From Pseudomonas sp. PA15(2017) (lineage in GTDB: Bacteria > Pseudomonadota > Gammaproteobacteria > Pseudomonadales > Pseudomonadaceae): a stretch of DNA of 64,000 nt. The translations under genes and the position numbers were made by a program. This document shows positions 27,594 to 37,884 of the stretch, piece by piece. Numbering within the stretch: position 1 is the stretch's first letter; every line of letters starts with the position of its first letter. Under the pieces are notes generated by a model that was given only the letters and a program-made list of their open reading frames with translations, made no database searches and was not told the origin of the DNA. The stretch is taken from NCBI RefSeq assembly GCF_001945395.1, contig NZ_MSXV01000037.1, positions 1-64,000 on the forward strand, read 5' to 3'.

Positions 27594-28265
27594 TCAGTCG
27601 TTGCGTGCGCCGCCAAACGCGGCGCAGCCGCGCATCAGCTTGCCATTGAGGCGCAGTTGGGCGCTCATGTGCTGCACCGCGCCGCTCATGCTGTCCACGC
27701 AGCGTTGCGGCGAGAGCCACAGCTCCACGCGTTCGCCGTTGGCTTCGCTGGTCAGGTTGATACGGCCCTCTGGCAGTTGTTCTTCCATGTAAGGCAACGC
27801 CAGCGGCTCGTGGTCCGGGCCACTGAGCACCATGCCCTGATTACTGACCGTCACACTCCAGAACGGCTCCTGGCCTGCGGCGCGCACCAGGGTGCGTTTG
27901 AAGTTGGGGTCGTCGCAGCCGTGCCCCTCGGGTTGCAGCCGGTACACGCGGCTGACCTGCATCGCGCCATCGGCGCCGCTGACCTGGGTCGAGCCCATGA
28001 CCCCGCGCAGATCGGCGAACAGCGCCGAGTGGCCATCGCCCAGCAATTCGCTGGCATCCTGGGTGATGGTGGTGGTGCCTTCGGCAATCGCGAAGCGGCG
28101 CGGATCCTCGCAGGGCTTGAGCCACAGCTGGCCGTTTTCGCGAGTCAGCTCGCCCTGCAGGCGCGTCTGGGCTTTTTCCGCATCCGCAGGTTTGCTCTTG
28201 TACACCTGACAACTGGCGAACAGCGGCAGCAGGGCGAACACTAGGAGTTTACGGCTGATGTGCAT
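27594..28265 (-). CDS. COG3650-type outer membrane lipoprotein
   Basis: 223-residue lipoprotein with a signal peptide and lipobox L-F-A-S-C. The body resembles COG3650 proteins: G-Q-E-P-F-W-S-V-T-V near residue 135, and a late C-V-D-S-M-S-G motif like that of META-associated domains. It likely sits in the periplasm or outer membrane. The frame is open for 162 codons upstream, but the ATG at 28265 gives the signal peptide. Function is unknown. Confidence 0.75.
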   Translation of the reverse strand: MHISRKLLVFALLPLFASCQVYKSKPADAEKAQTRLQGELTRENGQLWLKPCEDPRRFAIAEGTTTITQDASELLGDGHSALFADLRGVMGSTQVSGADGAMQVSRVYRLQPEGHGCDDPNFKRTLVRAAGQEPFWSVTVSNQGMVLSGPDHEPLALPYMEEQLPEGRINLTSEANGERVELWLSPQRCVDSMSGAVQHMSAQLRLNGKLMRGCAAFGGARND

Positions 28266-28331
28266 GGGGCTCTCCGTCTGGCGAGCGGCCACGTTACCGA
28301 GGCCGTGGGGCAATCTCAAGGAGGCCTGACA

Positions 28332-28727
28332 ATGATTTGCTGCAAGCGGGTTTATGAGCCAGCTGAAGATACCGACGGCTACCGGGTACTGGTCGATCGG
28401 TTGTGGCCGCGGGGCGTGAGCAAGGCTGGACTGCAGCACCATGCGTGGCTGCGCGAGGTGGCGCCGTCCACCGCGTTGCGCCGGGCGTTCGGCCATCGGG
28501 TTGGTGCGTTCGAAGCATTCAGTCAGGGCTATCGCCGCGAACTGGCGGCCCACCCAGAGCACTGGCAGGGCCTGCTGGCGCGTGCCGGTGCAGGCAGCGT
28601 GACGCTGCTCTACGCCGCCCGTGATCAGGAGCGCAACAATGCGCGCGTGCTGCAGGATTTTCTCGAGGATGAACTGGATCGGCAGGGCGCGAGCAGCTCG
28701 CCCGTGTGCTACGCCGGCGAGCTGTAG
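28332..28727 (+). CDS. DUF488 family protein
   Basis: 131-residue soluble protein of the DUF488/YeaO group: K-R-V-Y-E-P then G-Y-R-V-L-V-D-R-L-W-P-R-G-V, and later L-L-Y-A-A-R-D near the C-terminus. An AAGGAGG Shine-Dalgarno sequence seven bases upstream fixes the start at 28332. It is divergent from the lipoprotein gene. Function is unknown. Confidence 0.88.
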   Translation: MICCKRVYEPAEDTDGYRVLVDRLWPRGVSKAGLQHHAWLREVAPSTALRRAFGHRVGAFEAFSQGYRRELAAHPEHWQGLLARAGAGSVTLLYAARDQERNNARVLQDFLEDELDRQGASSSPVCYAGEL

Positions 28728-28815
28728 GGCTTGGGTGCTGTATAGGATCATTCGCGATAATTGCGTATGTAGTGACCATAACGTCGCGGAAGCAGCCTGT
28801 GAATGCGTGGCTTTT

Positions 28816-28883
28816 GTAGGAGGGGCTTTAGCCCCGAGCTCTTTGTTTGCCTTGATAAAAACTCGGGGCTAACGCCCCTCCCA
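28816..28883. repeat. REPIN-like doublet
   Basis: Two inverted REP-type hairpins, GGAGGGGC-TTTA-GCCCC and GGGGC-TAAC-GCCCCTCC, separated by about 24 bp of AT-rich DNA. The whole unit folds as one palindrome (arms GGAGGGGC and GCCCCTCC). It differs in sequence from the GTGGGAGC family next to it. Confidence 0.7.
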
Positions 28884-28900
28884 CGAGTTCGCTGGATGTC

Positions 28901-29338
28901 CGCTTCTGCCTTGTAACAGCCACGCTCTTTGTCCACCACCGCGATTGCAGGGCGGTGGATGAGGCAGGCCGCGCAGGTGAAGCATCGGCCAAGCGCCCAG
29001 ATCCACCCTATGGATTAGCGGTTATCTGTGGGAGCGGGCGGGGACGCCCAGTCCATGCCCGCGATTTTTCGCGCGCATGGCGCGCTCCCACAGTGGATCG
29101 GGGAACGGCCGCTTCTGCCTTGCAGCAGCCACGCTCTTTGTCCACCACCGCGATTGCAGGGCGGTGGATGAGGCAGGCCGCGCAGGTGAAACACCGGCCA
29201 AGCGCCCAGATCCACTCTATGGATTGGCGGTTATCCGTGGGAGCGGGCGGGGACGCCCAGTCCATGCCCGCGATTTTTCGCGCGCATGGCGCGCTCCCAC
29301 AATGGTTCGGCGAACGGCCGGTTCTGCTTTATCGCAGT
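28901..29338. repeat. 209-bp tandem duplication carrying REP palindromes
   Basis: Two near-identical copies of a 209-bp unit start at 28901 and 29110, and a third start (CGGTTCTGCT) at 29319 keeps the same phase before fading. Each unit contains CCACCACCGCGATTGC, a GGTGGATGAGGCAGG stretch and a TGTGGGAGCG...CGCTCCCACA palindrome. Together with the REPIN this fills the 650-bp gap 28728-29377; there is no gene here. Confidence 0.85.
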
Positions 29339-29377
29339 CGATTCACCGGCCACAAGCTCCCAGAAACCCAAGGATCG

Positions 29378-29692
29378 TTAACGAGCTTCGACGCCAACCG
29401 GGCGTAGAAAACTGCGCTCGTAGCTGAGGATGCAGCGGTTCTGCTGGGCGTAGGCGAAGGCGGCCAGGCATTCTTCATCCTGCATGGAGCGCTCGCGATA
29501 GTCCTCGTAGGCCGTCAGGCTGGGGAAACTGAACAGCGCCAGGGCCACATTGTTGGCGCCTTCGGATGGCAGGAAATAGCCGTGGTGCTGGCCGCCGAAT
29601 TTCTCCACCAGGGGAATCCACAATTTGGCGTAGTGCTCGAATTCGGCCAACTGGTACGGGTCGATGATGTAGCGCAGGTAACAGGTGATCAT
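29378..29692 (-). CDS. NIPSNAP family protein
   Basis: 104-residue NIPSNAP-type alpha/beta-barrel protein: C-Y-L-R-Y-I-I-D-P at the start, F-G-G-Q-H-H-G-Y-F-L-P, and Y-E-D-Y-R-E-R at the expected spacing. The start at 29692 is the Met before I-T-C-Y. It is probably in one transcript with the small membrane protein gene upstream. Function is unknown; relatives include small-molecule monooxygenase-like folds. Confidence 0.85.
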   Translation of the reverse strand: MITCYLRYIIDPYQLAEFEHYAKLWIPLVEKFGGQHHGYFLPSEGANNVALALFSFPSLTAYEDYRERSMQDEECLAAFAYAQQNRCILSYERSFLRPVGVEAR

Positions 29693-29744
29693 GGTCTTCT
29701 CCTTGACGGGGCGGGCAGCATAACGCGCGCAGCGATGCCCCGCA

Positions 29745-30002
29745 TCAGGGGCAGCCAAAGGTCTGGCCGAGATCCTTCAGCGTTTCGTGGGTGGTGCGCA
29801 GGGTGTTGTCCTTGGCGAAGACGCCGAGGTAAATCAGCAGACCATTGGGCAGCAGCAGAAAGCCTGCCAGCCACAGATTGAAGTCCGTTGCGATCAAGGC
29901 GTACAGCGATCCACCCAGTGTCAGCGCGGTGATCGACAGAAACACGCAGCGCAGGCCTGTGAAGCTGCGGCGCTCGAGATCGATTGGCGTATAGCTCTTC
30001 AC
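29745..30002 (-). CDS. Small two-helix membrane protein
   Basis: 85-residue protein that I do not recognise. Two hydrophobic segments are seen (about 18-38 and 43-62), with a charged N-terminus (R-R-S-F-T-G-L-R) and a C-terminal cytosolic tail. It lies between a LysR regulator (15 bp) and the NIPSNAP gene (52 bp), all on the minus strand, so they may form one transcript. Confidence 0.6.
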   Translation of the reverse strand: MKSYTPIDLERRSFTGLRCVFLSITALTLGGSLYALIATDFNLWLAGFLLLPNGLLIYLGVFAKDNTLRTTHETLKDLGQTFGCP

Positions 30003-30017
30003 AACAGCCAGCCACCT

Positions 30018-30893
30018 TCACGCATTCAACAGACGCTCCAGCAGCCACGAAGCCGCTGGGCCCAGCGGTCGCGCGCGTGACCAGACCACATCGACGGGCA
30101 CCTGCTTCGGCCAGCCGTTGACCTTCAGTTCATGTAGCCCGTCGCCACCGTGGTTCTGCACCAGCTGGCGGGGCAGGGCGGCCCAGCCGAAACCCAGGGC
30201 TGCCATTTCCAGAAGCAGCAGGTAGTCCGGCGCGGACCAGCAGCGGCCACCGCTGCCGGGCAGGTCGTCCAGCTCACCGTGGCGGGCCGCCACGCTGCTC
30301 AGGCGCATTACGCGCCAGTGCATCAGGTCTTGGAAGGTGGCGCGCGGCAACTGGCTGAGCGGGTGGCCCTTGGCGACGAACAGGCCGAAGTCTGCTGCGT
30401 CTGCCAGGCTCGCGTGGGCGAATTCGGGTGGGTAGGTGGCCTGGGCGGCGAGCAGGCCCAGGTGCGCGCGGCCCTGGCCGACCAGATCGAGCACGTCGGC
30501 GTGCTCGGCGAAGAAACACTCGAACTCAAGGTCCGGATAGCATTCGTCGAGCTCCACCAAGCGCGCCTGGTACTGGCTGGTCTGGTAGGCATCGGAGAGT
30601 ACCAGCGTCAGCTTGGGCTCCAGGCCCGAAGCCAGTTGGCTGGCCTGGCGCAGCAGGCGATCGGAGGCAGCCAGCACGTCTTCGACATGGCTCAGCAGGC
30701 TGGCGCCGGCATCGGTAAGCGTCAGCTGGCGGGCGCCGCGCTCGAACAGCGTGACGTCCAACTCGACCTCCAGGCGCGAAATCGCCTCGCTGATTGTCGA
30801 CTGGCTTTTGCCCAGGCGCCTGGCGGCAGCGCTGAACGAGCCGGTAGCGGCCGCCTGCGCGAAAGCGTGAAGTGATTCTGGAGAAGGGTTCAT
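30018..30893 (-). CDS. LysR-family regulator, divergent from a PACE efflux gene
   Basis: 291-residue LysR-type regulator with an N-terminal HTH (F-S-A-A-A-R-R-L-G-K-S-Q-S-T-I-S-E-A) and an effector domain from about residue 90. It is divergent from the PACE pump gene with an 85-bp gap, the common layout in which such a regulator controls the pump (as AceR for AceI). Confidence 0.85.
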   Translation of the reverse strand: MNPSPESLHAFAQAAATGSFSAAARRLGKSQSTISEAISRLEVELDVTLFERGARQLTLTDAGASLLSHVEDVLAASDRLLRQASQLASGLEPKLTLVLSDAYQTSQYQARLVELDECYPDLEFECFFAEHADVLDLVGQGRAHLGLLAAQATYPPEFAHASLADAADFGLFVAKGHPLSQLPRATFQDLMHWRVMRLSSVAARHGELDDLPGSGGRCWSAPDYLLLLEMAALGFGWAALPRQLVQNHGGDGLHELKVNGWPKQVPVDVVWSRARPLGPAASWLLERLLNA

Positions 30894-30978
30894 ATCGGTT
30901 AAGCCGATGGCAGTTAACTTTTAAATGGCAGTTTTACCGATGAGAATAGCGTCATCGATCTTATCTGGCGAGTCTGAA

Positions 30979-31440
30979 ATGAAGCAGTCCAACGTTGCCC
31001 GGCGCTCCATGAAGGAGCGCGTATTGCATGCCATCCTGTTCGAAGTGATCGCCGTGATTTTGTCGGCACCGCTGCTGGCCTGGGTCATGGATAAGTCGTT
31101 GGTGCATATGGGCGTGTTTACCCTGATGGTTTCGGCCGTCGCCATGCTCTGGAATATGGTCTTCAACATCCTGTTCGACATCGCGCAGCGATACATTGGC
31201 TTCGAGCGCGGTCTGTGGGCGCGGATCAGCCACGCGCTGCTGTTCGAGGTCGGTCTGATCATGTTGCTGGTGCCGCTGGGAGCTTGGTGGCTGTCGATCA
31301 GCCTGGTCGAAGCGTTTTTCCTGGAAATCGGCCTGATCCTGTTCTTCCTGCCGTACACCCTGGGCTACAACCTGGCCTACGACAAACTGCGCGAGCGCTA
31401 TTTCAGCCGGCGCCAGGCGCGCTCGCTGGCATGCCCCTGA
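30979..31440 (+). CDS. PACE family efflux transporter
   Basis: 153-residue inner-membrane protein made of two bacterial transmembrane pair domains, four hydrophobic helices. Each pair begins with a matching motif (R-V-L-H-A-I-L-F-E-V-I and R-I-S-H-A-L-L-F-E-V-G), as in AceI chlorhexidine pumps. The acidic residue in each L-F-E motif is the conserved coupling Glu. The ATG at 30979 is chosen; the frame opens 18 codons earlier. The substrate is not known. Confidence 0.88.
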   Translation: MKQSNVARRSMKERVLHAILFEVIAVILSAPLLAWVMDKSLVHMGVFTLMVSAVAMLWNMVFNILFDIAQRYIGFERGLWARISHALLFEVGLIMLLVPLGAWWLSISLVEAFFLEIGLILFFLPYTLGYNLAYDKLRERYFSRRQARSLACP

Positions 31441-31533
31441 TGGCCGAGCGCGCATGGCCGTCAGTCCCGGCCGGCTTGTAGCCGACCGGCGGCTGCCACT
31501 AAGCTGCGCGGTTTTCGCTACTCCAGAGTCGGC

Positions 31534-32070
31534 ATGGCCACGCAAAGCATCATTGTTCCGCGCATTTCCAGTTTTCCCGGTCACGAGCGCAAGGCGCAGC
31601 AGGTTCTGCGTTGGCTGGCCAAGCGCGACATTGTCGCCGCGCTGCCGACCACCTGCGGGCGTAGCGGCATGGCCTACGCCATCGCGCCGGGAGCCAGCCG
31701 AGTGGTGGAGGCGGCCGAGGGGTTGCCATTCGATCAGCCGGTCAATGGCCTGGAAGTCATTTACCGACGCTGCATCTATACGCCCACCGAGGCTTTTCTC
31801 GAGGAAGCCGGTTGCCCGGAATGCCGGCAGGAAATCGGCGAAGCGCTTTTCGAGAGCCTGGACGAATGGATGCCCGGCGAGACCGATAACTTCACCTGTC
31901 CGCTGTGCGGGCATGAAGACGACATCAATGGCTTTCTGTTTCTGCAGCCCTGCGGGTTTTCCAACCTGGGCTTCATCTTCAATGGCTGGGCGCAGGCGCG
32001 ATTCACTGCGGCTTTTCTCGAAGAGTTCGCCGAGCGGTTGGGCTATCCGGTGACGGTGGTGGAGGCTTGA
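31534..32070 (+). CDS. Conserved zinc-ribbon-like protein of unknown function
   Basis: 178-residue soluble protein. A C-P-E-C pair (about residue 93) and a C-P-L-C pair (about 124) would form a zinc ribbon, followed by G-F-L-F-L-Q-P-C-G-F-S-N-L-G-F. I cannot assign a function. It stands alone upstream of guaB with a 224-bp gap. Confidence 0.7.
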   Translation: MATQSIIVPRISSFPGHERKAQQVLRWLAKRDIVAALPTTCGRSGMAYAIAPGASRVVEAAEGLPFDQPVNGLEVIYRRCIYTPTEAFLEEAGCPECRQEIGEALFESLDEWMPGETDNFTCPLCGHEDDINGFLFLQPCGFSNLGFIFNGWAQARFTAAFLEEFAERLGYPVTVVEA

Positions 32071-32138
32071 GCGAGGCGTCGACCGCTCGACGAAGTTGCT
32101 GCTTTCGAACGAAAAGGGGAGCTCTTCCTTGAGCCTGA

Positions 32139-33764
<1,626 letters not shown>

Positions 33765-33784
33765 TTCCCAGCATCACCTTTCAA

Positions 33785-33806
33785 CGGGGCTGTATCGACA
33801 GCCCCG
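33785..33806 (+). terminator. Hairpin between guaB and guaA
   Basis: A 9-bp perfect stem (CGGGGCTGT / ACAGCCCCG, loop ATCG) just after the guaB stop, followed by CGTTGTTTC. It could be a partial terminator or an RNA processing or stability site that sets the guaB:guaA ratio. The effect is inferred. Confidence 0.45.
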
Positions 33807-33840
33807 CGTTGTTTCTGCTTCCACTGACGAGAACAGAGTC

Positions 33841-35418
33841 ATGGCCCTCGACATTCACGCTCACCGTATCCTGATCCTCGACTTCGGTTCCCAGTACACC
33901 CAGCTGATCGCTCGCCGCGTGCGCGAGATCGGGGTGTTCTGCGAACTGCATCCCTGGGACATGTCCGACGAGGACATCCGTGCCTTCGCCCCGCGCGGCA
34001 TCATTCTCGCCGGCGGCCCCGAGTCGGTTCACGAAGCCGACAGCCCGCGCGCGCGCCAGGCCGTGTTCGACCTCGGCGTACCGCTGCTGGGCATCTGCTA
34101 CGGCATGCAGACCATGGCCGAGCAACTGGGCGGCAAGGTCGAAGGCTCCGACCTGCGCGAGTTCGGCTATGCCCGCGTCGACGTGGTCGGCAAGAGCAAG
34201 CTGCTCGACGGCATCGAAGACCATGTCGACGCCGACGGCGTGCTGGGCCTGGACGTATGGATGAGCCACGGCGACAAGGTCACCCAGCTGCCGAGCCAGT
34301 TCAACGTGCTGGCCAGCACCCCGAGCTGCCCGATCGCCGGCATGTTCGACGACACTCGCGGTTACTACGGCGTGCAGTTCCACCCGGAAGTGACCCACAC
34401 CAAGCAGGGCGGTCGCATCCTCACCCGTTTCGTGCAGGACATCTGCGGCTGCGAAGCGCTGTGGACGCCGTCCAACATCGTCGAAGACGCCATCGCCCAG
34501 GTGCGTGAGCAGGTCGGCGACGCCAACGTGCTGCTGGGCCTGTCCGGCGGTGTCGACAGCTCGGTGGTCGCCGCGCTGCTGCATCGCGCCATCGGCGACC
34601 AGCTGACCTGCGTGTTCGTCGACAACGGCCTGCTGCGTCTGCACGAAGGTGACCAGGTGATGGCCATGTTCAAGGAAAACATGGGTGTCAAGGTGATCCG
34701 CGCCGACGCTGAAAAGCAATTTCTCGACAATCTGGCCGGCGAAGCTGACCCGGAGAAGAAGCGCAAGATCATCGGCCGCACCTTCATCGACGTGTTCGAC
34801 GCCGAAGCCAGCAAGCTGCCGAACATCAAATTCCTCGCCCAGGGCACCATCTACCCGGACGTGATCGAGTCGGCTGGTGCCAAGAGCGGCAAGGCCCACG
34901 TGATCAAGTCGCACCACAACGTCGGCGGCCTGCCGGAGGAAATGAACCTCAAGCTGGTCGAGCCACTGCGTGAACTGTTCAAGGACGAAGTGCGCAAGAT
35001 CGGCCTGGAGCTGGGCCTGCCGTACGACATGGTCTACCGCCACCCGTTCCCGGGACCGGGCCTGGGCGTGCGCATCCTCGGTGAAGTGAAAAAGGAATAC
35101 GCGGACATCCTGCGCCGCGCCGACCACATCTTCATTGAAGAACTGCGCAAGGCCGACTGGTACCACAAGACCAGCCAGGCCTTCGTGGTGTTCCAGCCGG
35201 TACGCTCGGTGGGCGTGGTCGGTGACGGCCGTCGCTACGCCTGGGTCGTCGCCCTGCGCGCCGTGGAAACCGTGGACTTCATGACCGCACGCTGGGCACA
35301 CCTGCCCTACGAGCTGCTGGAAATCGTCAGCGGCCGGATCATCAACGAAATCGACGGCATCTCCCGCGTCACCTACGACGTATCGAGCAAGCCGCCAGCG
35401 ACCATCGAGTGGGAGTGA
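33841..35418 (+). CDS. guaA: GMP synthase (glutamine-hydrolysing)
   Basis: Aminates XMP to GMP with ATP and glutamine. It has 525 residues. The glutaminase domain (1-200) has the nucleophile in G-I-C-Y-G-M-Q and the triad H-P-E, and the synthetase domain has the P-loop L-S-G-G-V-D-S-S. The frame runs far upstream inside guaB, but the ATG at 33841 is the family start. A strong terminator follows. Confidence 0.98.
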   Translation: MALDIHAHRILILDFGSQYTQLIARRVREIGVFCELHPWDMSDEDIRAFAPRGIILAGGPESVHEADSPRARQAVFDLGVPLLGICYGMQTMAEQLGGKVEGSDLREFGYARVDVVGKSKLLDGIEDHVDADGVLGLDVWMSHGDKVTQLPSQFNVLASTPSCPIAGMFDDTRGYYGVQFHPEVTHTKQGGRILTRFVQDICGCEALWTPSNIVEDAIAQVREQVGDANVLLGLSGGVDSSVVAALLHRAIGDQLTCVFVDNGLLRLHEGDQVMAMFKENMGVKVIRADAEKQFLDNLAGEADPEKKRKIIGRTFIDVFDAEASKLPNIKFLAQGTIYPDVIESAGAKSGKAHVIKSHHNVGGLPEEMNLKLVEPLRELFKDEVRKIGLELGLPYDMVYRHPFPGPGLGVRILGEVKKEYADILRRADHIFIEELRKADWYHKTSQAFVVFQPVRSVGVVGDGRRYAWVVALRAVETVDFMTARWAHLPYELLEIVSGRIINEIDGISRVTYDVSSKPPATIEWE

Positions 35419-35458
35419 TCCCGCGTCCGGTCTAGGCCGGTAGTCAGTGGTCATAAAA

Positions 35459-35487
35459 CCAAAAGCCCGCGTAATGCGGGCTTTTGG
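35459..35487. terminator. Bidirectional terminator after guaA
   Basis: A 12-bp perfect stem CCAAAAGCCCGC / GCGGGCTTTTGG with loop GTAAT, 40 bp past guaA. With A/T runs on both sides it can also stop the converging GGDEF-EAL gene transcript. Confidence 0.88.
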
Positions 35488-35567
35488 CGTTTTGGGCTGG
35501 CAAGTTCGGATGGCGTTTGCTGCTTTCGGGACATGAGGCGAGGGTTACGCCTCGCCCTACCGGCGCA

Positions 35568-37514
35568 TCAAACCGCCTTCGCCCTGGCCAGTTGCTCGCC
35601 TTCGAGCCAGGCGCCGATTTCGCTGGCCGGCATGGGTTTGGCGAACAGGTAGCCCTGGGCCCAGGCGCAGCCGAGGTTTTTCAAGGCGGCGAGTTCTGCG
35701 GCGGTTTCCACGCCTTCGACGATGCATTCCAGCTGCATGTCCTGGCACAGGGCGATCAGGGATTTGACGATCTTGAAGCTGGCCGGGTCGGCGTCGATGT
35801 GGGTGACGAAGGTGCGATCCACCTTCAGCTTGGTCAGCGACAGCGCGTGGATCTGGCTCAGGCTGGAGTAGCCGGTGCCGAAGTCGTCGAGGGAAATGCC
35901 GCAGCCCAGTTCGCGAAACCGGCGGATCGCCTGCTGGGTTTGCGGCAGATCCTGGATGGCGGCGGTTTCGGTGATTTCCAGGTCGATACGGGCCGGGTCG
36001 AACGGGCTGCGTTTGATCAGCTCGACGATCTGCTGGGCGGCGTCTTCCGAACCGCAGTCGTGGGCCGACAGGTTGAACGACAGGCGCATCCCGGCAGGCC
36101 AGCTCGCGGCCGCTTCCAGCGCCTTGCCAAGCAGCGGCACGGTGAGGCGATTGACCATGCCGACGCGTTCGGCAATCGGGATGAATTCGCTGGGCGACAC
36201 GTTACCCAACTCCGGGCTTTGCCAGCGTGCCAGTGCCTCGAACGCGATGGTTCGTTCACTGCCAAGCTCCACGATGGGTTGGAACACCACGTGAAACTCA
36301 TCGTTCAGATCGGCACGGCGCAGGGCCTGTTCGGTCAACCCTTCACGGTTGAGCTGCTGGCGATGGGCGGCGCTGAACAGGCACACCGTGCCGGGGCGGT
36401 GGCGCTTGCTCTGGTAGAGGGCATAGTCGGCGTATTCATACACCTCGGTGGCGCTGGCTGCCTGATCGGGGAAGGTGGCGATGCCCAGTGAGGCGCTGAT
36501 CTGGATGGGTATGTCCACGAGCAGGAACGGCTCGCGCATGCTGGCGCAGACTTTTTCGCCAAAGGTGCGCAACTGGTCGTCGCTCATGGGCTGGGTGATG
36601 ATCAGGGCGAATTCGTCGCCGCCCAGCCGGGCCAGGTGTGTGTCGTCGTCGAGCAACCCGGTCAGGCGCTGGCCAACCTGATAGAGCAGCCTGTCACCAA
36701 CGCTGTGACCATACAGGTCGTTGACCGGCTTGAAGCCATCCAGGTCGATCAGCCCCACGGCCAGCCGGGTCTCCTGCTCACGGGCGCGGGCCAACAGCGT
36801 ATCGAGGCGAGAAAAGAACTGCCGCCGATTGGCCAGCCCGGTGAGGCTGTCCTGATTGGCCAGGTGAAGGTTCTCCTCGCTGAGTTTCGCCGTGTGCGCC
36901 TGCATGTTCACCAGCCGGGTGAAGTCGGCGTACTGCACCTTGAGGATGACCAGCATGGCGATGGACACCAGCAGCACGTCGATCGCGGTGGCGACGAAGG
37001 TGATGATAGTGGTCGACGCGAAGAACACCACGAACGCGGTGTTGACCACTGCCGTGGTGGCCAGGGCGGCTGGCAGCAGGTGCATCATGCAGAAAATGCA
37101 GCCGATGACGGTGATCGCCATGTAAAAGGCGACATGCGCCTGGGTGTAGCCGTCGCCGTAGGGAAACAGTGCCAGCGACCAGGCGGTGAAGGCAACGGCC
37201 ACGAATGGCGCGAGCATGTTGGTGCGCTTCAGCGCCGTCAGCATCTGTGCCGGACTGCGCGTCTGCTTGCGCGTGCGGATCCATTCCACCGTACGAATCA
37301 CGCCGAACAACGTCATGACCGCTGGGCAGTACACCACCAGCCAGCGTGGCGCGACCGCAAAGTGAGTGCCGGCCAGCAGCAGCGTGTTGACCAGCAGGAT
37401 GAAATACATCATCGGCAATTGGCGAGCCAGCGCGCTGTATTGCGCCTTGACCAGGCCGGGGTTGTCCTTGGGGACGGACATCAACGCTCGCACGGCCAGC
37501 AGTGTTTTCTTCAT
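35568..37514 (-). CDS. Membrane-bound GGDEF-EAL protein (c-di-GMP turnover)
   Basis: 648-residue inner-membrane protein. About six hydrophobic segments fill the first 190 residues, followed by a GGDEF domain (L-G-G-D-E-F intact) and an EAL domain. The EAL site looks complete: F-E-A-L, N-L-S-A, E-I-T-E-T, D-D-F-G-T-G-Y, K-V-D-R, E-G-V-E-T and Q-G-Y. No RxxD inhibitory site is seen before GGDEF. Net activity cannot be told; both catalytic sites could be live. It stands alone, converging on guaA. The ATG at 37514 is chosen over a longer frame. Confidence 0.9.
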   Translation of the reverse strand: MKKTLLAVRALMSVPKDNPGLVKAQYSALARQLPMMYFILLVNTLLLAGTHFAVAPRWLVVYCPAVMTLFGVIRTVEWIRTRKQTRSPAQMLTALKRTNMLAPFVAVAFTAWSLALFPYGDGYTQAHVAFYMAITVIGCIFCMMHLLPAALATTAVVNTAFVVFFASTTIITFVATAIDVLLVSIAMLVILKVQYADFTRLVNMQAHTAKLSEENLHLANQDSLTGLANRRQFFSRLDTLLARAREQETRLAVGLIDLDGFKPVNDLYGHSVGDRLLYQVGQRLTGLLDDDTHLARLGGDEFALIITQPMSDDQLRTFGEKVCASMREPFLLVDIPIQISASLGIATFPDQAASATEVYEYADYALYQSKRHRPGTVCLFSAAHRQQLNREGLTEQALRRADLNDEFHVVFQPIVELGSERTIAFEALARWQSPELGNVSPSEFIPIAERVGMVNRLTVPLLGKALEAAASWPAGMRLSFNLSAHDCGSEDAAQQIVELIKRSPFDPARIDLEITETAAIQDLPQTQQAIRRFRELGCGISLDDFGTGYSSLSQIHALSLTKLKVDRTFVTHIDADPASFKIVKSLIALCQDMQLECIVEGVETAAELAALKNLGCAWAQGYLFAKPMPASEIGAWLEGEQLARAKAV

Positions 37515-37884
37515 CAGGCGTCGCTCTGAAAATACAACCAGCTGAATAACCGAACGGATTGTTCTTTCCAGTCTGTACAACGCAGGGCCGAATCCTGCTT
37601 TCGTGTGATCGTATCGGCCGGTCCTCAAATTACTGCAATCTTATGAGTAGTGGCACTTTGATTTCGTTCCGTGCGCTGGTCGCAATAAATTGCCAGTAAG
37701 GCAGGCGCCATTGCGCTGCATGAGCAATTGGCAGGCAGGAGAGCTGTCGTCTACAGCGTTTGGCGTTTGGGATGCGACGCAGAGACAGATAAATCAAAAG
37801 CCCGCGCGATGGCGAGCTTCGGGGCTGGCAGATGCGGGTGGAGTTTGGCGTAAGGCTTGTTGCTCAGATTCTTGCCTTCACCGC
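37515..37884. other. 370-bp intergenic region
   Basis: Between the GGDEF-EAL gene start and the permease stop. The only structure is a possible minus-strand terminator at about 37797-37822 (GCTCGC...GCGGGC then TTTT) for the permease-amidohydrolase unit. No ORF or promoter of note was found. Confidence 0.5.

Noticed and set aside
28901..29338. Possible CRISPR array
   Set aside because: The repeat unit is 209 bp with only two full copies. There are no short repeats with unique spacers and no cas genes.
28955..29427. ORFs across the tandem repeats
   Set aside because: They arise from the repeated unit itself and lack ribosome sites and homology; non-coding repeats explain them.
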